Assembly: GCF_018919265.1 (NCBI RefSeq)
Contig: NZ_JAHLQO010000001.1
Coordinates: 124,001-188,000, forward strand
Source of the DNA: Peptoniphilus ovalis
Lineage (GTDB): Bacteria; Bacillota; Clostridia; Tissierellales; Peptoniphilaceae
Length of the DNA: 64,000 bases
Direction of reading: 5' to 3'
Positions within the stretch are counted from its first letter, which is position 1, and each line of letters opens with the position of its first letter. The translations under genes and the position numbers were made by a program. The notes below the pieces were generated by a model, which was not told where the DNA came from, made no database searches, and worked only from the letters and a program-made list of their open reading frames with translations. Below, piece by piece: positions 42,444 through 51,295 of this stretch.

Positions 42444-45400
42444 TTATTCATTAGATTTTAATGCACCTAGTGGATTTATTTTCTTTATTCTAAAGTGGAA
42501 TATTACCATTATCACAACATTTACAAGAGCTGTTATTATTGCTGATAGGATAAATGGTTTTGCTGAGAGGTCTTCTGGTAGCATCGCCATAAATGGCACT
42601 ACTATTTGAAGCACTCCGTAGTGGAGGAATTTTCCTACTACTAGTCCAATTATTATTCCTATTACTGCTAAGATGTAAGTTTCTTTGTAAATATATGATG
42701 TTGTTTCTTTTGGATAAAATCCTAAGACTTTTATTGATGATATTTCTCTTATTCTTTCTTCTACATTTATGTTTGTAAGGTTGTAAAGTACGACAATTTC
42801 AAGTATCACAGTCATTATTAAAATTATAAGCTCAACTTTTGATATTGAGTAAAGGAACTGATTGATTATTCCCTTTAAGTCATCAAGTGTCTGTGCATTC
42901 ATGACTGATTTGTTTTCTATTATGTCATTTGCAAATTTATCCAAGTCTTCTTTGTCGTCTGATTTTATTAAATCTGTGTTTAATACTAAGTCAGAGCCTG
43001 TTAATTTTTCAAAGTAATTTTTGTCCATATAGATGTTGTGACCCATGTAGTACTGACAAATTCCAGATACTTCTACTTCAAATTCATTTCCATAGACATC
43101 TCTTATTTTAATGGCGTCTCCAGGTTCGATATTCTTTAGTTTTGAAAGCTTTTCTGTTATTATTGCTCCCCTCTTTGGAATTTCCATCTCTTCTGATGTC
43201 TTATAGTCATAAATTTTATTGAAGTTTTTAAATTCTTCATTGTCCCCTGGAACTATTACATTTACATCTTGATCCATTTCATCGTAATCGACAGTAAATA
43301 ATTCTTGATAAATTTCTGTGTAGTCGTAATTTTTTGAGTCAACAATTTTTCTATAATCTTTGTACTCATCTTCAAACATTTCTTTTTCATAAAGCACTGA
43401 AAGATCGTAATTTAAAATATTTTCAAATTGTCTTGGCTCAATTTTTGAAACGGACTCTGCAATTCCGTAACCTAGTACAAGTAGTGCAGCACAGCCCATT
43501 ACTCCAACAACTGTCATAAACATTCTCTTCTTAGACAAGAATAAATTTCTTGCAGTTACTTTTGATAAAAAGCTCAAGTTGTTCCAAATAAATGGAATTT
43601 TTTCAAGTAAAATTCTATTGCCTTTTACTGGTGGCTTTGCACGAAGTAGACTCGCTGTGTTTTCCTTTAGAATTTTATTTAGTGTTAGTATTGCTGCAAC
43701 TGTTGTAAATAAAAATCCTACAACTATTGCAAAAATCATTCTAAGTGGGAAAAGTGTAATTAATAGATTGTTTTCAAAAATAGTCTTTGTTGAATAAGCA
43801 TTTCCTATGATTGATGTGATAATCAGCGACCCACTAATTGCTCCTAATATTCCTCCAATAAGTGATGCAAGTGCTCCATAAAGTAAAAACTTCTTAGAAA
43901 TTTCTTTATTTGTATAACCGAGAGCCTTGTAAGTTCCAATGATTGTTCTATTGTCATCAACCATTCTAGTCATTGTTGTAAAACAAACTAGAAGTGCAAT
44001 TGCAAAGAAAAATATTGGAAAAATTAGTGAAAGCCCATCTACTCTTTTTGAGTAGTCGATATAGGTGTTAACTCCACCTGAAAGATGTCTTGGAGTTATT
44101 GAGTATCTAGGCTGTTTTATAAGGCTTAGATATTTTCTTCCGTCTGCAATTTTTTCTCTTGCATCAGAAATTTCTCCATCTGCCTTTTCTTTGTTTTCAT
44201 CGTACTCGCTTTGTCCCTTGTTTAAATCTCTTTCAGATTTGTAAAGTTTATCTCTTGCTGAATCCAGTTCTTCTTTGGCACTTGCAAATTCCTTGTTGGC
44301 TCTTTCTTCTCCTCTATTGAGCTCACCTTGTCCACTTTTGTATTTTTCCTTTGCAGCATCAAGTTCTGACCTGCCATCGATGTATTTATTGTAATTTTCG
44401 TCGTATTCTTTTTTGCCTTTTTCGTATTCTCTTTCGCCATCTCTTAGCTTTTCTTCTGAAGAGTCAATTTCCCTTTTTGCCTTTTGAAGTTCAAGCTTTG
44501 CGTCCTCTAGCTTTCTTTTATTAGCTTCAATTTCGCCCTTGCTCTTTGCAAATTCTCTCTCGCCTTTTTCTGCTTCGATTATTCCTTCTTGTAATTGTTT
44601 TTGACCTTCATCAAGCTGAGTTTTTGATGCATCAAGTGTTGCCTTTGCCGATGCAAGTTTTTTCTCAGATTCATCGATTTTTGCAATTCCGGCTTTTCCC
44701 TCTGCGATTTTAGATTTTAATGAAGCAATATCTCCATTAAATCCTGGAACTTGTTTTGAAATTTCTGCAACTATATTATTAAGTTCCGCTTTTGATGTTT
44801 TTAAAATCTCAGCCTTTTGGTTTAATCCTTCTAAATTTTTATTTAGCTCGACTTTACGAGAGTTTAAATTTTCAATCTCACCTTGAACTCTCGCCTTTTC
44901 TTCTTCTGGAAGTTCTGGGTTTGCAAGGGAATTATTTAGAGCGGCAATATTTTTATCAATTTCAGAAATTCCTGCATTTACTTCTGCTATTTGCGTGTTA
45001 GTCCTTTTTATTTCATCATCAATTGTTCCGTATTTCTCTAGGGCCCCCTCTGCAGCGGAAATTACTTCTGAAGCTGTATAAATTTTACTCTTTGCATCTT
45101 CGTAGCTATTTGCGCCCATTTCGCTTACAAGTCTTTGTTTACCTGCTTCAAGTTCATTTAGCCCTCTTAGGTATTCATCGCGACCATTATTATATTTTGC
45201 AAGTCCATCTTCTAATTTTCTTTTGGACTCTTCAATTTTTGCCCAGCCGTCATCAAGTTTCTTTCTGCCATCTTGAAGCTGCTCTTCTCCTTGCTTTAAA
45301 GCTGTTTCAGATGATTCAAGCTGACCTAAACCTTTCGAGTATTCATTTTTTCCATCAGATAACTTAGTTTTTCCATCTTCGATTTCTTTTTTGGCATCGT

Positions 45401-46457
45401 CAAGTTTTTTCTTTCCATCTCGAAGTTTTTCGTAGCCTGATATTAGTTCTCTTTCGCCATCGTCTATTTCAACTGAAGCCTTGTAGAGTTTATTTCTAGA
45501 AGTTGCAATTTCATCTCTTGTTTTTTTATTTTCTCTATTGTATTTGTCTAAGCCCTCTCTATACTGACTTTTTCCTTCATTTAAAGCTTCTCGACCGCTG
45601 TCAAGTTTGTCCTTTGCATTGGAAAGCTTAGTTTCTGCATCAGAAATTTTTACTTCAGCATCATCAATTTCTTCACTTATATCTCCCTGAATTTTAATTA
45701 ATCTTTCCTTAGGTCTATTCTTTAAATCAATTTTAAGTGCACGAGTTTTCTTCTCCATATAGTCCACATACTGGGAGTCTGATGTTGCAAGATTTTCTGT
45801 TCCAATGTATTTAATCTTACAAATTGTGGGATTGCCATTAAAATTATTATCGTCAATATATGCAAAGTGCGAAATTTTTCCATATCCTCTTTCAGAAAAA
45901 GTCTGTGCAGTCTTATCTAAATAGTCAATTGCATGTGCAAAGCCTACAATTGTATAGGAAAGACGTTCTAAATTATTGTCGTCATCTCCATCATCATCAG
46001 GTTTAAAAGAAATAGTATCTCCAAGTTTATATCCAGATTTTTTCATCTCTGAATCCACTACAATTTCATTTGACTTTTTTATATTTCTTCCCTCTATAAT
46101 TTCAGGTTTTGAAATTTCATAGGGCATATTTAAAATTTTTACAACTGTTGAGTCGCCAGTTATGAAAAGATCCTTGTCAAATCCATATTCAATTTCAGAA
46201 ATATCCTCATCAGATTCAATTATAGCTATGTCTTTATTTTCAAAGCCTATGGGACAAGTTATTTTCATATCTTCTTGATTTAAATCTACTATTTTGTCCT
46301 CAATTGTATTTCTCATGATTTTCCCAGTGCTTATTAGTCCTGTCAAGACAAAAACTCCGAGGAATACAATAAGTATGATAGAAATAAATCTTGGAAGAGA
46401 TTTTTTTATTTCCCTAAGACTGTCTTTTAGTGCAGCATTCACGCCATTACCTACCAT
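42444..46457 (-). CDS. Giant FtsX/MacB-type ABC permease with long coiled coil
   Basis: 1337 residues, far longer than ordinary FtsX-type permeases (about 400-800). TM1 is at about 22-42, then a MacB-like external domain, then about 500 residues of heptad-rich, Lys/Glu-rich coiled coil (about 270-780) built of related units (KLEDGLAKYNNG, KLRDGEREYEKGKKEY). TM clusters with FtsX domains follow near 810-940 and 1205-1325. This matches exporters that project a helical stalk outside the cell. Its ATG overlaps the ATPase stop. Substrate unknown; control by the TetR gene next door suggests a toxic or signalling ligand. Confidence 0.88.
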   Translation of the reverse strand: MVGNGVNAALKDSLREIKKSLPRFISIILIVFLGVFVLTGLISTGKIMRNTIEDKIVDLNQEDMKITCPIGFENKDIAIIESDEDISEIEYGFDKDLFITGDSTVVKILNMPYEISKPEIIEGRNIKKSNEIVVDSEMKKSGYKLGDTISFKPDDDGDDDNNLERLSYTIVGFAHAIDYLDKTAQTFSERGYGKISHFAYIDDNNFNGNPTICKIKYIGTENLATSDSQYVDYMEKKTRALKIDLKNRPKERLIKIQGDISEEIDDAEVKISDAETKLSNAKDKLDSGREALNEGKSQYREGLDKYNRENKKTRDEIATSRNKLYKASVEIDDGERELISGYEKLRDGKKKLDDAKKEIEDGKTKLSDGKNEYSKGLGQLESSETALKQGEEQLQDGRKKLDDGWAKIEESKRKLEDGLAKYNNGRDEYLRGLNELEAGKQRLVSEMGANSYEDAKSKIYTASEVISAAEGALEKYGTIDDEIKRTNTQIAEVNAGISEIDKNIAALNNSLANPELPEEEKARVQGEIENLNSRKVELNKNLEGLNQKAEILKTSKAELNNIVAEISKQVPGFNGDIASLKSKIAEGKAGIAKIDESEKKLASAKATLDASKTQLDEGQKQLQEGIIEAEKGEREFAKSKGEIEANKRKLEDAKLELQKAKREIDSSEEKLRDGEREYEKGKKEYDENYNKYIDGRSELDAAKEKYKSGQGELNRGEERANKEFASAKEELDSARDKLYKSERDLNKGQSEYDENKEKADGEISDAREKIADGRKYLSLIKQPRYSITPRHLSGGVNTYIDYSKRVDGLSLIFPIFFFAIALLVCFTTMTRMVDDNRTIIGTYKALGYTNKEISKKFLLYGALASLIGGILGAISGSLIITSIIGNAYSTKTIFENNLLITLFPLRMIFAIVVGFLFTTVAAILTLNKILKENTASLLRAKPPVKGNRILLEKIPFIWNNLSFLSKVTARNLFLSKKRMFMTVVGVMGCAALLVLGYGIAESVSKIEPRQFENILNYDLSVLYEKEMFEDEYKDYRKIVDSKNYDYTEIYQELFTVDYDEMDQDVNVIVPGDNEEFKNFNKIYDYKTSEEMEIPKRGAIITEKLSKLKNIEPGDAIKIRDVYGNEFEVEVSGICQYYMGHNIYMDKNYFEKLTGSDLVLNTDLIKSDDKEDLDKFANDIIENKSVMNAQTLDDLKGIINQFLYSISKVELIILIMTVILEIVVLYNLTNINVEERIREISSIKVLGFYPKETTSYIYKETYILAVIGIIIGLVVGKFLHYGVLQIVVPFMAMLPEDLSAKPFILSAIITALVNVVIMVIFHFRIKKINPLGALKSNE

Positions 46458-47152
46458 TCTATTTCCATAATATCCTTTGGATTTTCATTTAAGTAAACAT
46501 CTTTTATCTTTGCATCTGCAATTTCAATTAATCTGTCGGCAGATTCTTTAATTGCAGAGTTGTGAGTGATTACAACAACTGTGGTGTCTGTCTCTCTTGT
46601 AAGGTCTTGTAAAAGCTGTAAGATTTGCTTTCCTGTTTTATAGTCTAGTGCTCCTGTTGGTTCATCACATAGTAGGAGCTTTGGATTTTTCGCAATTGCC
46701 CTTGCAATAGAAACTCTCTGCTGTTCTCCACCAGATAATTGTGAAGGAAAGGAGTCAAGTCTTTCGCCAAGTCCCACAGATTCTAAAACTTTTTTAGGAT
46801 CTTTTGCATCTTTTACAATTTGTGTTGCAAGCTCTACATTTTCAAGTGCAGTTAAGTTTGGGATTAAGTTGTAAAATTGAAACACAAAACCCATGTCGTA
46901 TCTTCTGTAATCAATTATTTCTTTCTCATTTAGCTTCGCAATATCTTTTCCATCTACTATTAACTCTCCGCTTGAAGCCTTTTCCATGCCGCCAAGCATA
47001 TTTAAAAATGTAGACTTGCCTGCTCCACTGGCTCCAAGTATAATTGCAAATTCATTTTTTTCTATTTCAAAATTTAAATTATCATTAGCAATAACATTTC
47101 TCTCGCCCGATGAATAAATCTTCGAGAGATTTTTTATCTCAATAAATGCCAT
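46451..47152 (-). CDS. ABC transporter ATPase (LolD/MacB type)
   Basis: 233 residues. Walker A is [17 protein letters not shown] near 37, the signature is [15 protein letters not shown] near 140, Walker B is [12 protein letters not shown], and the H-loop is [20 protein letters not shown] is typical of the LolD/MacB group that powers FtsX-type permeases. It overlaps the permease gene by 7 bases, so the two form one exporter. Confidence 0.94.
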   Translation of the reverse strand: MAFIEIKNLSKIYSSGERNVIANDNLNFEIEKNEFAIILGASGAGKSTFLNMLGGMEKASSGELIVDGKDIAKLNEKEIIDYRRYDMGFVFQFYNLIPNLTALENVELATQIVKDAKDPKKVLESVGLGERLDSFPSQLSGGEQQRVSIARAIAKNPKLLLCDEPTGALDYKTGKQILQLLQDLTRETDTTVVVITHNSAIKESADRLIEIADAKIKDVYLNENPKDIMEIEW

Positions 47153-47202
47153 AAAATCACCTTCTATAATTATATCAAAATATTAAGATTCTATTTAATG
47201 AA

Positions 47203-47276
47203 CAACATGTTGATTCTTGTATAAAAATATTATAGAATGAGTTATGTTAAAAAACAATAATCACATTGAAGTGATT
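47203..47276. promoter_or_regulatory. Palindromes between exporter and TetR gene
   Basis: CAACATGTTG (47203-47212) is a perfect 10-bp palindrome, and AATCAC-N6-GTGATT (47259-47276) is a second one 13 bp before the TetR ribosome site. Both lie in the divergent intergenic region, where TetR-family repressors usually bind. Confidence 0.55.
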
Positions 47277-47294
47277 TGTTGATTAGGTGGTTTT

Positions 47295-47879
47295 ATGAAT
47301 AAGGAAAATGAAAGCAAATTAAAAATTAAAAATTCTTTTATAAATTTAATTTCCAAGAAGGGTTTTGATGCCTTAACTGTTACTGATATTGCAAGAGATG
47401 CAGAAATTAACAGAGGCACATTTTATCTTCACTACACAGACAAATACAATTTAATCGATCTTTTAAAAGAAGATATAATGACTGATTTGGAAAATATTTT
47501 TTACAGCGAAGTTGAAAATGAAAACACAAATATTGATGAAATTATTTCTTATAATATAATTTTAAAATCTATAAATTATTTAAAGGAGAACTTCGACTTA
47601 ATTAGAGCAATGTTTATTGCAGAAGGCGAATCTAATTTCATGCTAAGTTTAAGAAATATTCTTGCGAATTTACTTTTTAGTAAACTTAAAGATTCAGCAG
47701 GACTTGATTTTTCTAACAGCCCTATAAAATTAGAATATTCTATAGAATTATTTCTTCACTCCATAATTTCTGTTATAAGTCTTTGGATTAGGAGAAATGG
47801 AGTTGAAACTCCAGAAGAAATTGCAGAGATTATTTCTATTTCTAAAAATATTGCACCTAAAAATTTGATTAGTGGCTAA
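47295..47879 (+). CDS. TetR-family transcriptional regulator
   Basis: 194 residues. The N-terminal helix-turn-helix is KKGFDALTVTDIARDAEINRGTFYLHYTDKYNLIDLL (residues about 19-55, quoted here by its key segments TVTDIARDAEINRG and TFYLHY). A helical ligand domain follows (about 60-190). It starts at an ATG after AGGTGG. Divergent from the ABC exporter, which it most likely represses. Confidence 0.92.
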   Translation: MNKENESKLKIKNSFINLISKKGFDALTVTDIARDAEINRGTFYLHYTDKYNLIDLLKEDIMTDLENIFYSEVENENTNIDEIISYNIILKSINYLKENFDLIRAMFIAEGESNFMLSLRNILANLLFSKLKDSAGLDFSNSPIKLEYSIELFLHSIISVISLWIRRNGVETPEEIAEIISISKNIAPKNLISG

Positions 47880-47944
47880 AAATAATTTTTATAATTTATT
47901 AGTAATATTTAGTTTTATATTAGAAAGTATTTAAGGCCTATGTA

Positions 47945-47975
47945 AAAAAACACTCAGTATTTGAGTGTTTTTCTT
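47945..47975. terminator. Terminator between the TetR and CoADR genes
   Basis: AACACTCA (47949-47956) pairs with TGAGTGTT (47962-47969), with A- and T-runs on both sides, serving both converging genes. Confidence 0.85.
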
Positions 47976-47978
47976 AGT

Positions 47979-50426
47979 TTATATAAAAAGATTCATATTT
48001 GAATTGTCATTGTCTTCAAGCATCGCCGCAACTCCACCTACTTCGACTCCGTCTATTAATTCCTCTTTTTTTAGACCCATGACATCCATGGACATTTGAC
48101 AAGCTGTCATTTTTACTCCTGCCTTTTGAGCATTTGATATTAGTTCCTCTAGAGATGAAACTCCCTTGTCTTTCATTACTTTCCTTATCATTTTTGAACC
48201 CATTCCAAAGAAATTCATCTTAGATAATCCAAGTTTTTTAGAAGATTTAGGTAACATCATGGAAAACATCTTTGACATGAAATCTTTTTTAACTTCTGGA
48301 GCATTTTCTTTTCTCAATATACTAAGTCCCCAAAAAGTAAAAAACATATTAACTTTATTTCCCATCGCTGCAGCTCCCGTCGCTATTATAAAAGAAGCTA
48401 TAGCCTTATCTAAATCTCCATCAAATATAATCATTGTCTTTTCCTTGATATTGGTGGGACTTTGTTTTATTTTTTCAGTTTTCTTTCCCTTTTGAATTCT
48501 TGCAGAAAATTTTCCTTTATCCGAACTACTTTTTAATAAAGTATTACCTGTATTATTTGCCCATGATTTTATATCTCTTGCAAATCCTGGATCTGTAGCT
48601 ACTACTTCTATTATTTCTCCAGGAGATAAATTTTCTAATGCTTGTGATACTTGAACTATAGGACCAGGACATGAAAGTCCACACACATTTAAAAATTTTA
48701 CTTCTTTATCAACATCTTCATCTTTATTTTCGAAACTTTCAAATTTATCTTGTTCTGTTGACATATCTGAATAATTTGAAGATTCTTCTATGTCTGAATA
48801 AGTTCTATACCCACCTAAGATATTGTGAGCTTCATATCCTTTTTGTTTTAATATTCTCTCAACAATATAACCTCTGACACCTACAGCACAATAAATCGCA
48901 TAATTTTTATTTTTATCAAGTTCGTCTAGTCTATTCCTTATTTCAGTAAGTGGCATAGATATTGCATCTTTCATCATCCCAGAAACCTGCTCAACTTCTT
49001 CTCTAACATCTAATATTGTATAATTTGATTTATTTTCTTTTAATTCCTGTAAAGTAATTGGTTCAGTTAATCCCTCTAATATATTTGTCGCCACATAACC
49101 TGCAAAATTAACTGGATCTTTTGCACTTGAATAAGGCGGAGCATAGCCAAGTTCTAAATTACTTAAATCATATACATTTCCATTAAAATATATTGATGTT
49201 GCTATTGTATCTATTCTCTTATCCACTCCGTCATAGCCTACTATTTGAGCTCCCAATATTTTCGCACTCTTGTCGAAAATTAATTTAATAGTCATTGGAA
49301 GCGCTCCTGGATAGTAACCTGCGTGAGACATTGGGTGAACTAGGGAGATAAAATAATCCTCTTTGTATTTATAGCCATTTTTATTGAGCGTTTTTTCATT
49401 TGAACCAACTGTTGCAACTGTCATGTCAAATACTTTAGCAACACTTGTTCCCATTGTTTTTTTGTAAGGGTCCTCTTTTTTTGATAAAATATTTGACGCT
49501 ACAGACCTTCCCTGTTTGTTGGCAGGACCAGCTAAAGGAATCATAGTATCTGTACCTAGTATAAAGTCTTTTACTTCAATTACATCTCCAACTGCATATA
49601 TATTTTCATCAGATGTTTGTTGAAGTTCATTTACTTTTATGCCACCTTTTTCATTTAATTCAAGTCCTGCATTTTTTGCAATTTCACTATTTGGTCTGAC
49701 TCCAATAGATAAAATTGTCATATCTGTTTCCAGTTTTTTTCCAGATTTTAATTTTATAATTTCTCCACTGTTTTCTGTCCCATCAAATCCTTCTCCAAGC
49801 ATTAGATTTATGCCTTTATTTTCTAAGTGATTTTCTAAAATTTTTGCCATATCTTTATCAAGTGGTGGCATAACTTGATTAGACATTTCAACTAGAGTTA
49901 CTTCAAGACCTTTTTCATATAAATTTTCTGCAGTTTCAAGACCAATGAATCCTCCGCCTACTACCACTGCTTTTTTTGGTTTTTCTTCTTCTATAAAGTT
50001 ATAAATTGCATCTACATCTGGAACTGTCCAAAGTTTAAATATATTCTTTTCATTTATTCCTTGAACATCTGGGATGAAAGGACTTGATCCTGTTGATAAA
50101 AGTAATTTATCATAATTTTCTTCGTATTCTTTTCCACTTACATGATTTATAATTTTAACTTTTTTATTTTCTTTATCTATTGATAGAACTTCATTTTCCG
50201 TCCTAATTTCTATATTATATTTATCTTCGATTGATTCTTTAGTTGTTACAAAAAGAGAATCTCTCTGTTCAATTGCCCCACCAATATAATATGGAAGACC
50301 ACAATTTGCAAAACTTACATACTTTCCTCTTTCTAATAAAAGAATCTCAGCATTTTCGTCAAGCCTTCTAAGTCTTGCTATTGCCGTTGCACCTCCAGCA
50401 ACCCCTCCGACAACTATTATTTTCAT
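47979..50426 (-). CDS. Sulfur-transfer fusion: CoA-disulfide-reductase-like, rhodanese, TusA, DsrE domains
   Basis: 815 residues, four modules. Residues 1-445 are a pyridine-nucleotide disulfide reductase of the CoADR type with one active cysteine in SFANCGLPYY (Cys44) and GGGFIGLETAENL. Residues about 455-545 are a rhodanese domain with the active-loop CAVGVRGY. Residues about 580-650 are a TusA/SirA domain with CGLSCPGPIVQ. Residues about 665-815 are a DsrE/DsrF/PeroxiRed-like domain with conserved Cys in MTACQMSMDVMGL. Together they can reduce persulfide and pass sulfane sulfur along cysteines. Translationally coupled (TAATG) to the ArsR gene. Confidence 0.92.
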   Translation of the reverse strand: MKIIVVGGVAGGATAIARLRRLDENAEILLLERGKYVSFANCGLPYYIGGAIEQRDSLFVTTKESIEDKYNIEIRTENEVLSIDKENKKVKIINHVSGKEYEENYDKLLLSTGSSPFIPDVQGINEKNIFKLWTVPDVDAIYNFIEEEKPKKAVVVGGGFIGLETAENLYEKGLEVTLVEMSNQVMPPLDKDMAKILENHLENKGINLMLGEGFDGTENSGEIIKLKSGKKLETDMTILSIGVRPNSEIAKNAGLELNEKGGIKVNELQQTSDENIYAVGDVIEVKDFILGTDTMIPLAGPANKQGRSVASNILSKKEDPYKKTMGTSVAKVFDMTVATVGSNEKTLNKNGYKYKEDYFISLVHPMSHAGYYPGALPMTIKLIFDKSAKILGAQIVGYDGVDKRIDTIATSIYFNGNVYDLSNLELGYAPPYSSAKDPVNFAGYVATNILEGLTEPITLQELKENKSNYTILDVREEVEQVSGMMKDAISMPLTEIRNRLDELDKNKNYAIYCAVGVRGYIVERILKQKGYEAHNILGGYRTYSDIEESSNYSDMSTEQDKFESFENKDEDVDKEVKFLNVCGLSCPGPIVQVSQALENLSPGEIIEVVATDPGFARDIKSWANNTGNTLLKSSSDKGKFSARIQKGKKTEKIKQSPTNIKEKTMIIFDGDLDKAIASFIIATGAAAMGNKVNMFFTFWGLSILRKENAPEVKKDFMSKMFSMMLPKSSKKLGLSKMNFFGMGSKMIRKVMKDKGVSSLEELISNAQKAGVKMTACQMSMDVMGLKKEELIDGVEVGGVAAMLEDNDNSNMNLFI

Positions 50427-50722
50427 TATGCACCCCTCATTATCACATTTACAATTGAAATCACATCTTCTCTTTCAATTGAATAGTAAATTAAATTTCC
50501 TTCTTTTCTCGCTTCAACTATTCCCAAGTCTCTAAGTTTTGATAAATGCTGAGATAAATTTGATTGAGTTACATCCATACAATCCACTATTTCAGTGACA
50601 TTTTTCTCTCCTTCATTTATCAACTTATCAAGTACGCATAGTCTAACTGGATGAGCCATTGCCTTAACTAAGCTTGCTCTGTCTTCTATTAATTTTTTAT
50701 GTTCTTTTGAAACTTTTTCCAA
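50426..50722 (-). CDS. ArsR/SmtB-family repressor
   Basis: 98 residues with the winged helix typical of the family: KAMAHPVRLCVLDKLINEG, then CMDVTQSNLSQHLSKLRDLGIVEARKEG as recognition helix and wing. Cysteines at about 28 and 48 (RLCVL, VDCMD) could sense sulfane sulfur or metal, as in BigR/SqrR regulators, though that spacing is only suggestive. First gene of the operon, with two inverted repeats over its promoter. Confidence 0.92.
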   Translation of the reverse strand: MEKVSKEHKKLIEDRASLVKAMAHPVRLCVLDKLINEGEKNVTEIVDCMDVTQSNLSQHLSKLRDLGIVEARKEGNLIYYSIEREDVISIVNVIMRGA

Positions 50723-50735
50723 AATAAACTCACCT

Positions 50736-50785
50736 CTAATATTTAACTATATTAGTATATTAGCAATTTCTAATATGCTTGTCAA
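50736..50785 (-). promoter_or_regulatory. ArsR-operon promoter with double operator
   Basis: TTGACA (50780-50785) lies 17 bp from TAATAT (50757-50762) on the minus strand. Two perfect 7-bp inverted repeats overlap it: CTAATAT-N6-ATATTAG (50736-50755) and ATATTAG-N6-CTAATAT (50757-50776). The sites cover the -10 box and start region, fitting autorepression. Confidence 0.85.
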
Positions 50786-50825
50786 GTTAATATTTTTTTT
50801 ATTTATATAGTAGAAATTAGATTAA

Positions 50826-50856
50826 AAAATAAGCACTCATCAGTACTTGAGTGCTT
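50826..50856 (-). terminator. Terminator overlapping the smpB stop codon
   Basis: AAGCACTCA (50831-50839) pairs with TGAGTGCTT (50848-50856), followed on the minus strand by TATTTTTT. The last five codons of smpB form one arm and the TGA stop is in the loop. Confidence 0.85.
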
Positions 50857-51295
50857 GGCGAAGTTTTTTATCAACTTCTCTTTTCTTAATTGTATCTCTT
50901 TTGTCCCAAAGTTTTTTACCCTTGGCCTTTCCTATTAGAACCTTAACTTTTCCCCTCTTTAAGTAAACTTTAAGTGGAATAATTGTGTATCCATCTTGAG
51001 TCTTTACCTTTTCAAGCCTTAAAATTTCTGACTTGTGAAGGAGAAGTTTTCTCTTTCTAACAGGATCGACATTGTAAATATTTCCCTGCTCATAAGGGCT
51101 TATGTGCATATTGTGCACGAATATTTCCCCATTTTTTATATCGCAATAGGAATCCTTTAAATTTATCTGTCCTGCTCTTATAGACTTAACTTCTGTACCC
51201 TTAAGTTCAATTCCAGCTTCATAAGTATCTTCTATAAAATAAAGATGATGTGCCTTTTTATTATTGGCTATTGCGTCATTTTTTTCTTTACTCAA
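50840..51295 (-). CDS. smpB: SsrA-binding protein SmpB
   Basis: 151 residues, the tmRNA partner in ribosome rescue. Signatures: [38 protein letters not shown], and the C-terminal [19 protein letters not shown] tail. The start is taken as a TTG (51293-51295) placed 5 bases after GGTGAT, giving MSKEKND; a GTG 9 bases up is possible. It overlaps the end of rnr by 8 bases. Pairing of rnr and smpB is common and fits trans-translation. tmRNA itself is not in the window. Confidence 0.95.
   Translation of the reverse strand: MSKEKNDAIANNKKAHHLYFIEDTYEAGIELKGTEVKSIRAGQINLKDSYCDIKNGEIFVHNMHISPYEQGNIYNVDPVRKRKLLLHKSEILRLEKVKTQDGYTIIPLKVYLKRGKVKVLIGKAKGKKLWDKRDTIKKREVDKKLRQALKY

Noticed and set aside
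43334-45367. Long plus-strand open frames opposite the exporter permease
   Set aside because: They are Leu/Phe-rich antisense readings of the Lys/Glu-rich coiled coil and have no ribosome sites.
50723-50839. tmRNA (ssrA) next to smpB
   Set aside because: The gap is too short and holds only the ArsR promoter/operators and a terminator.
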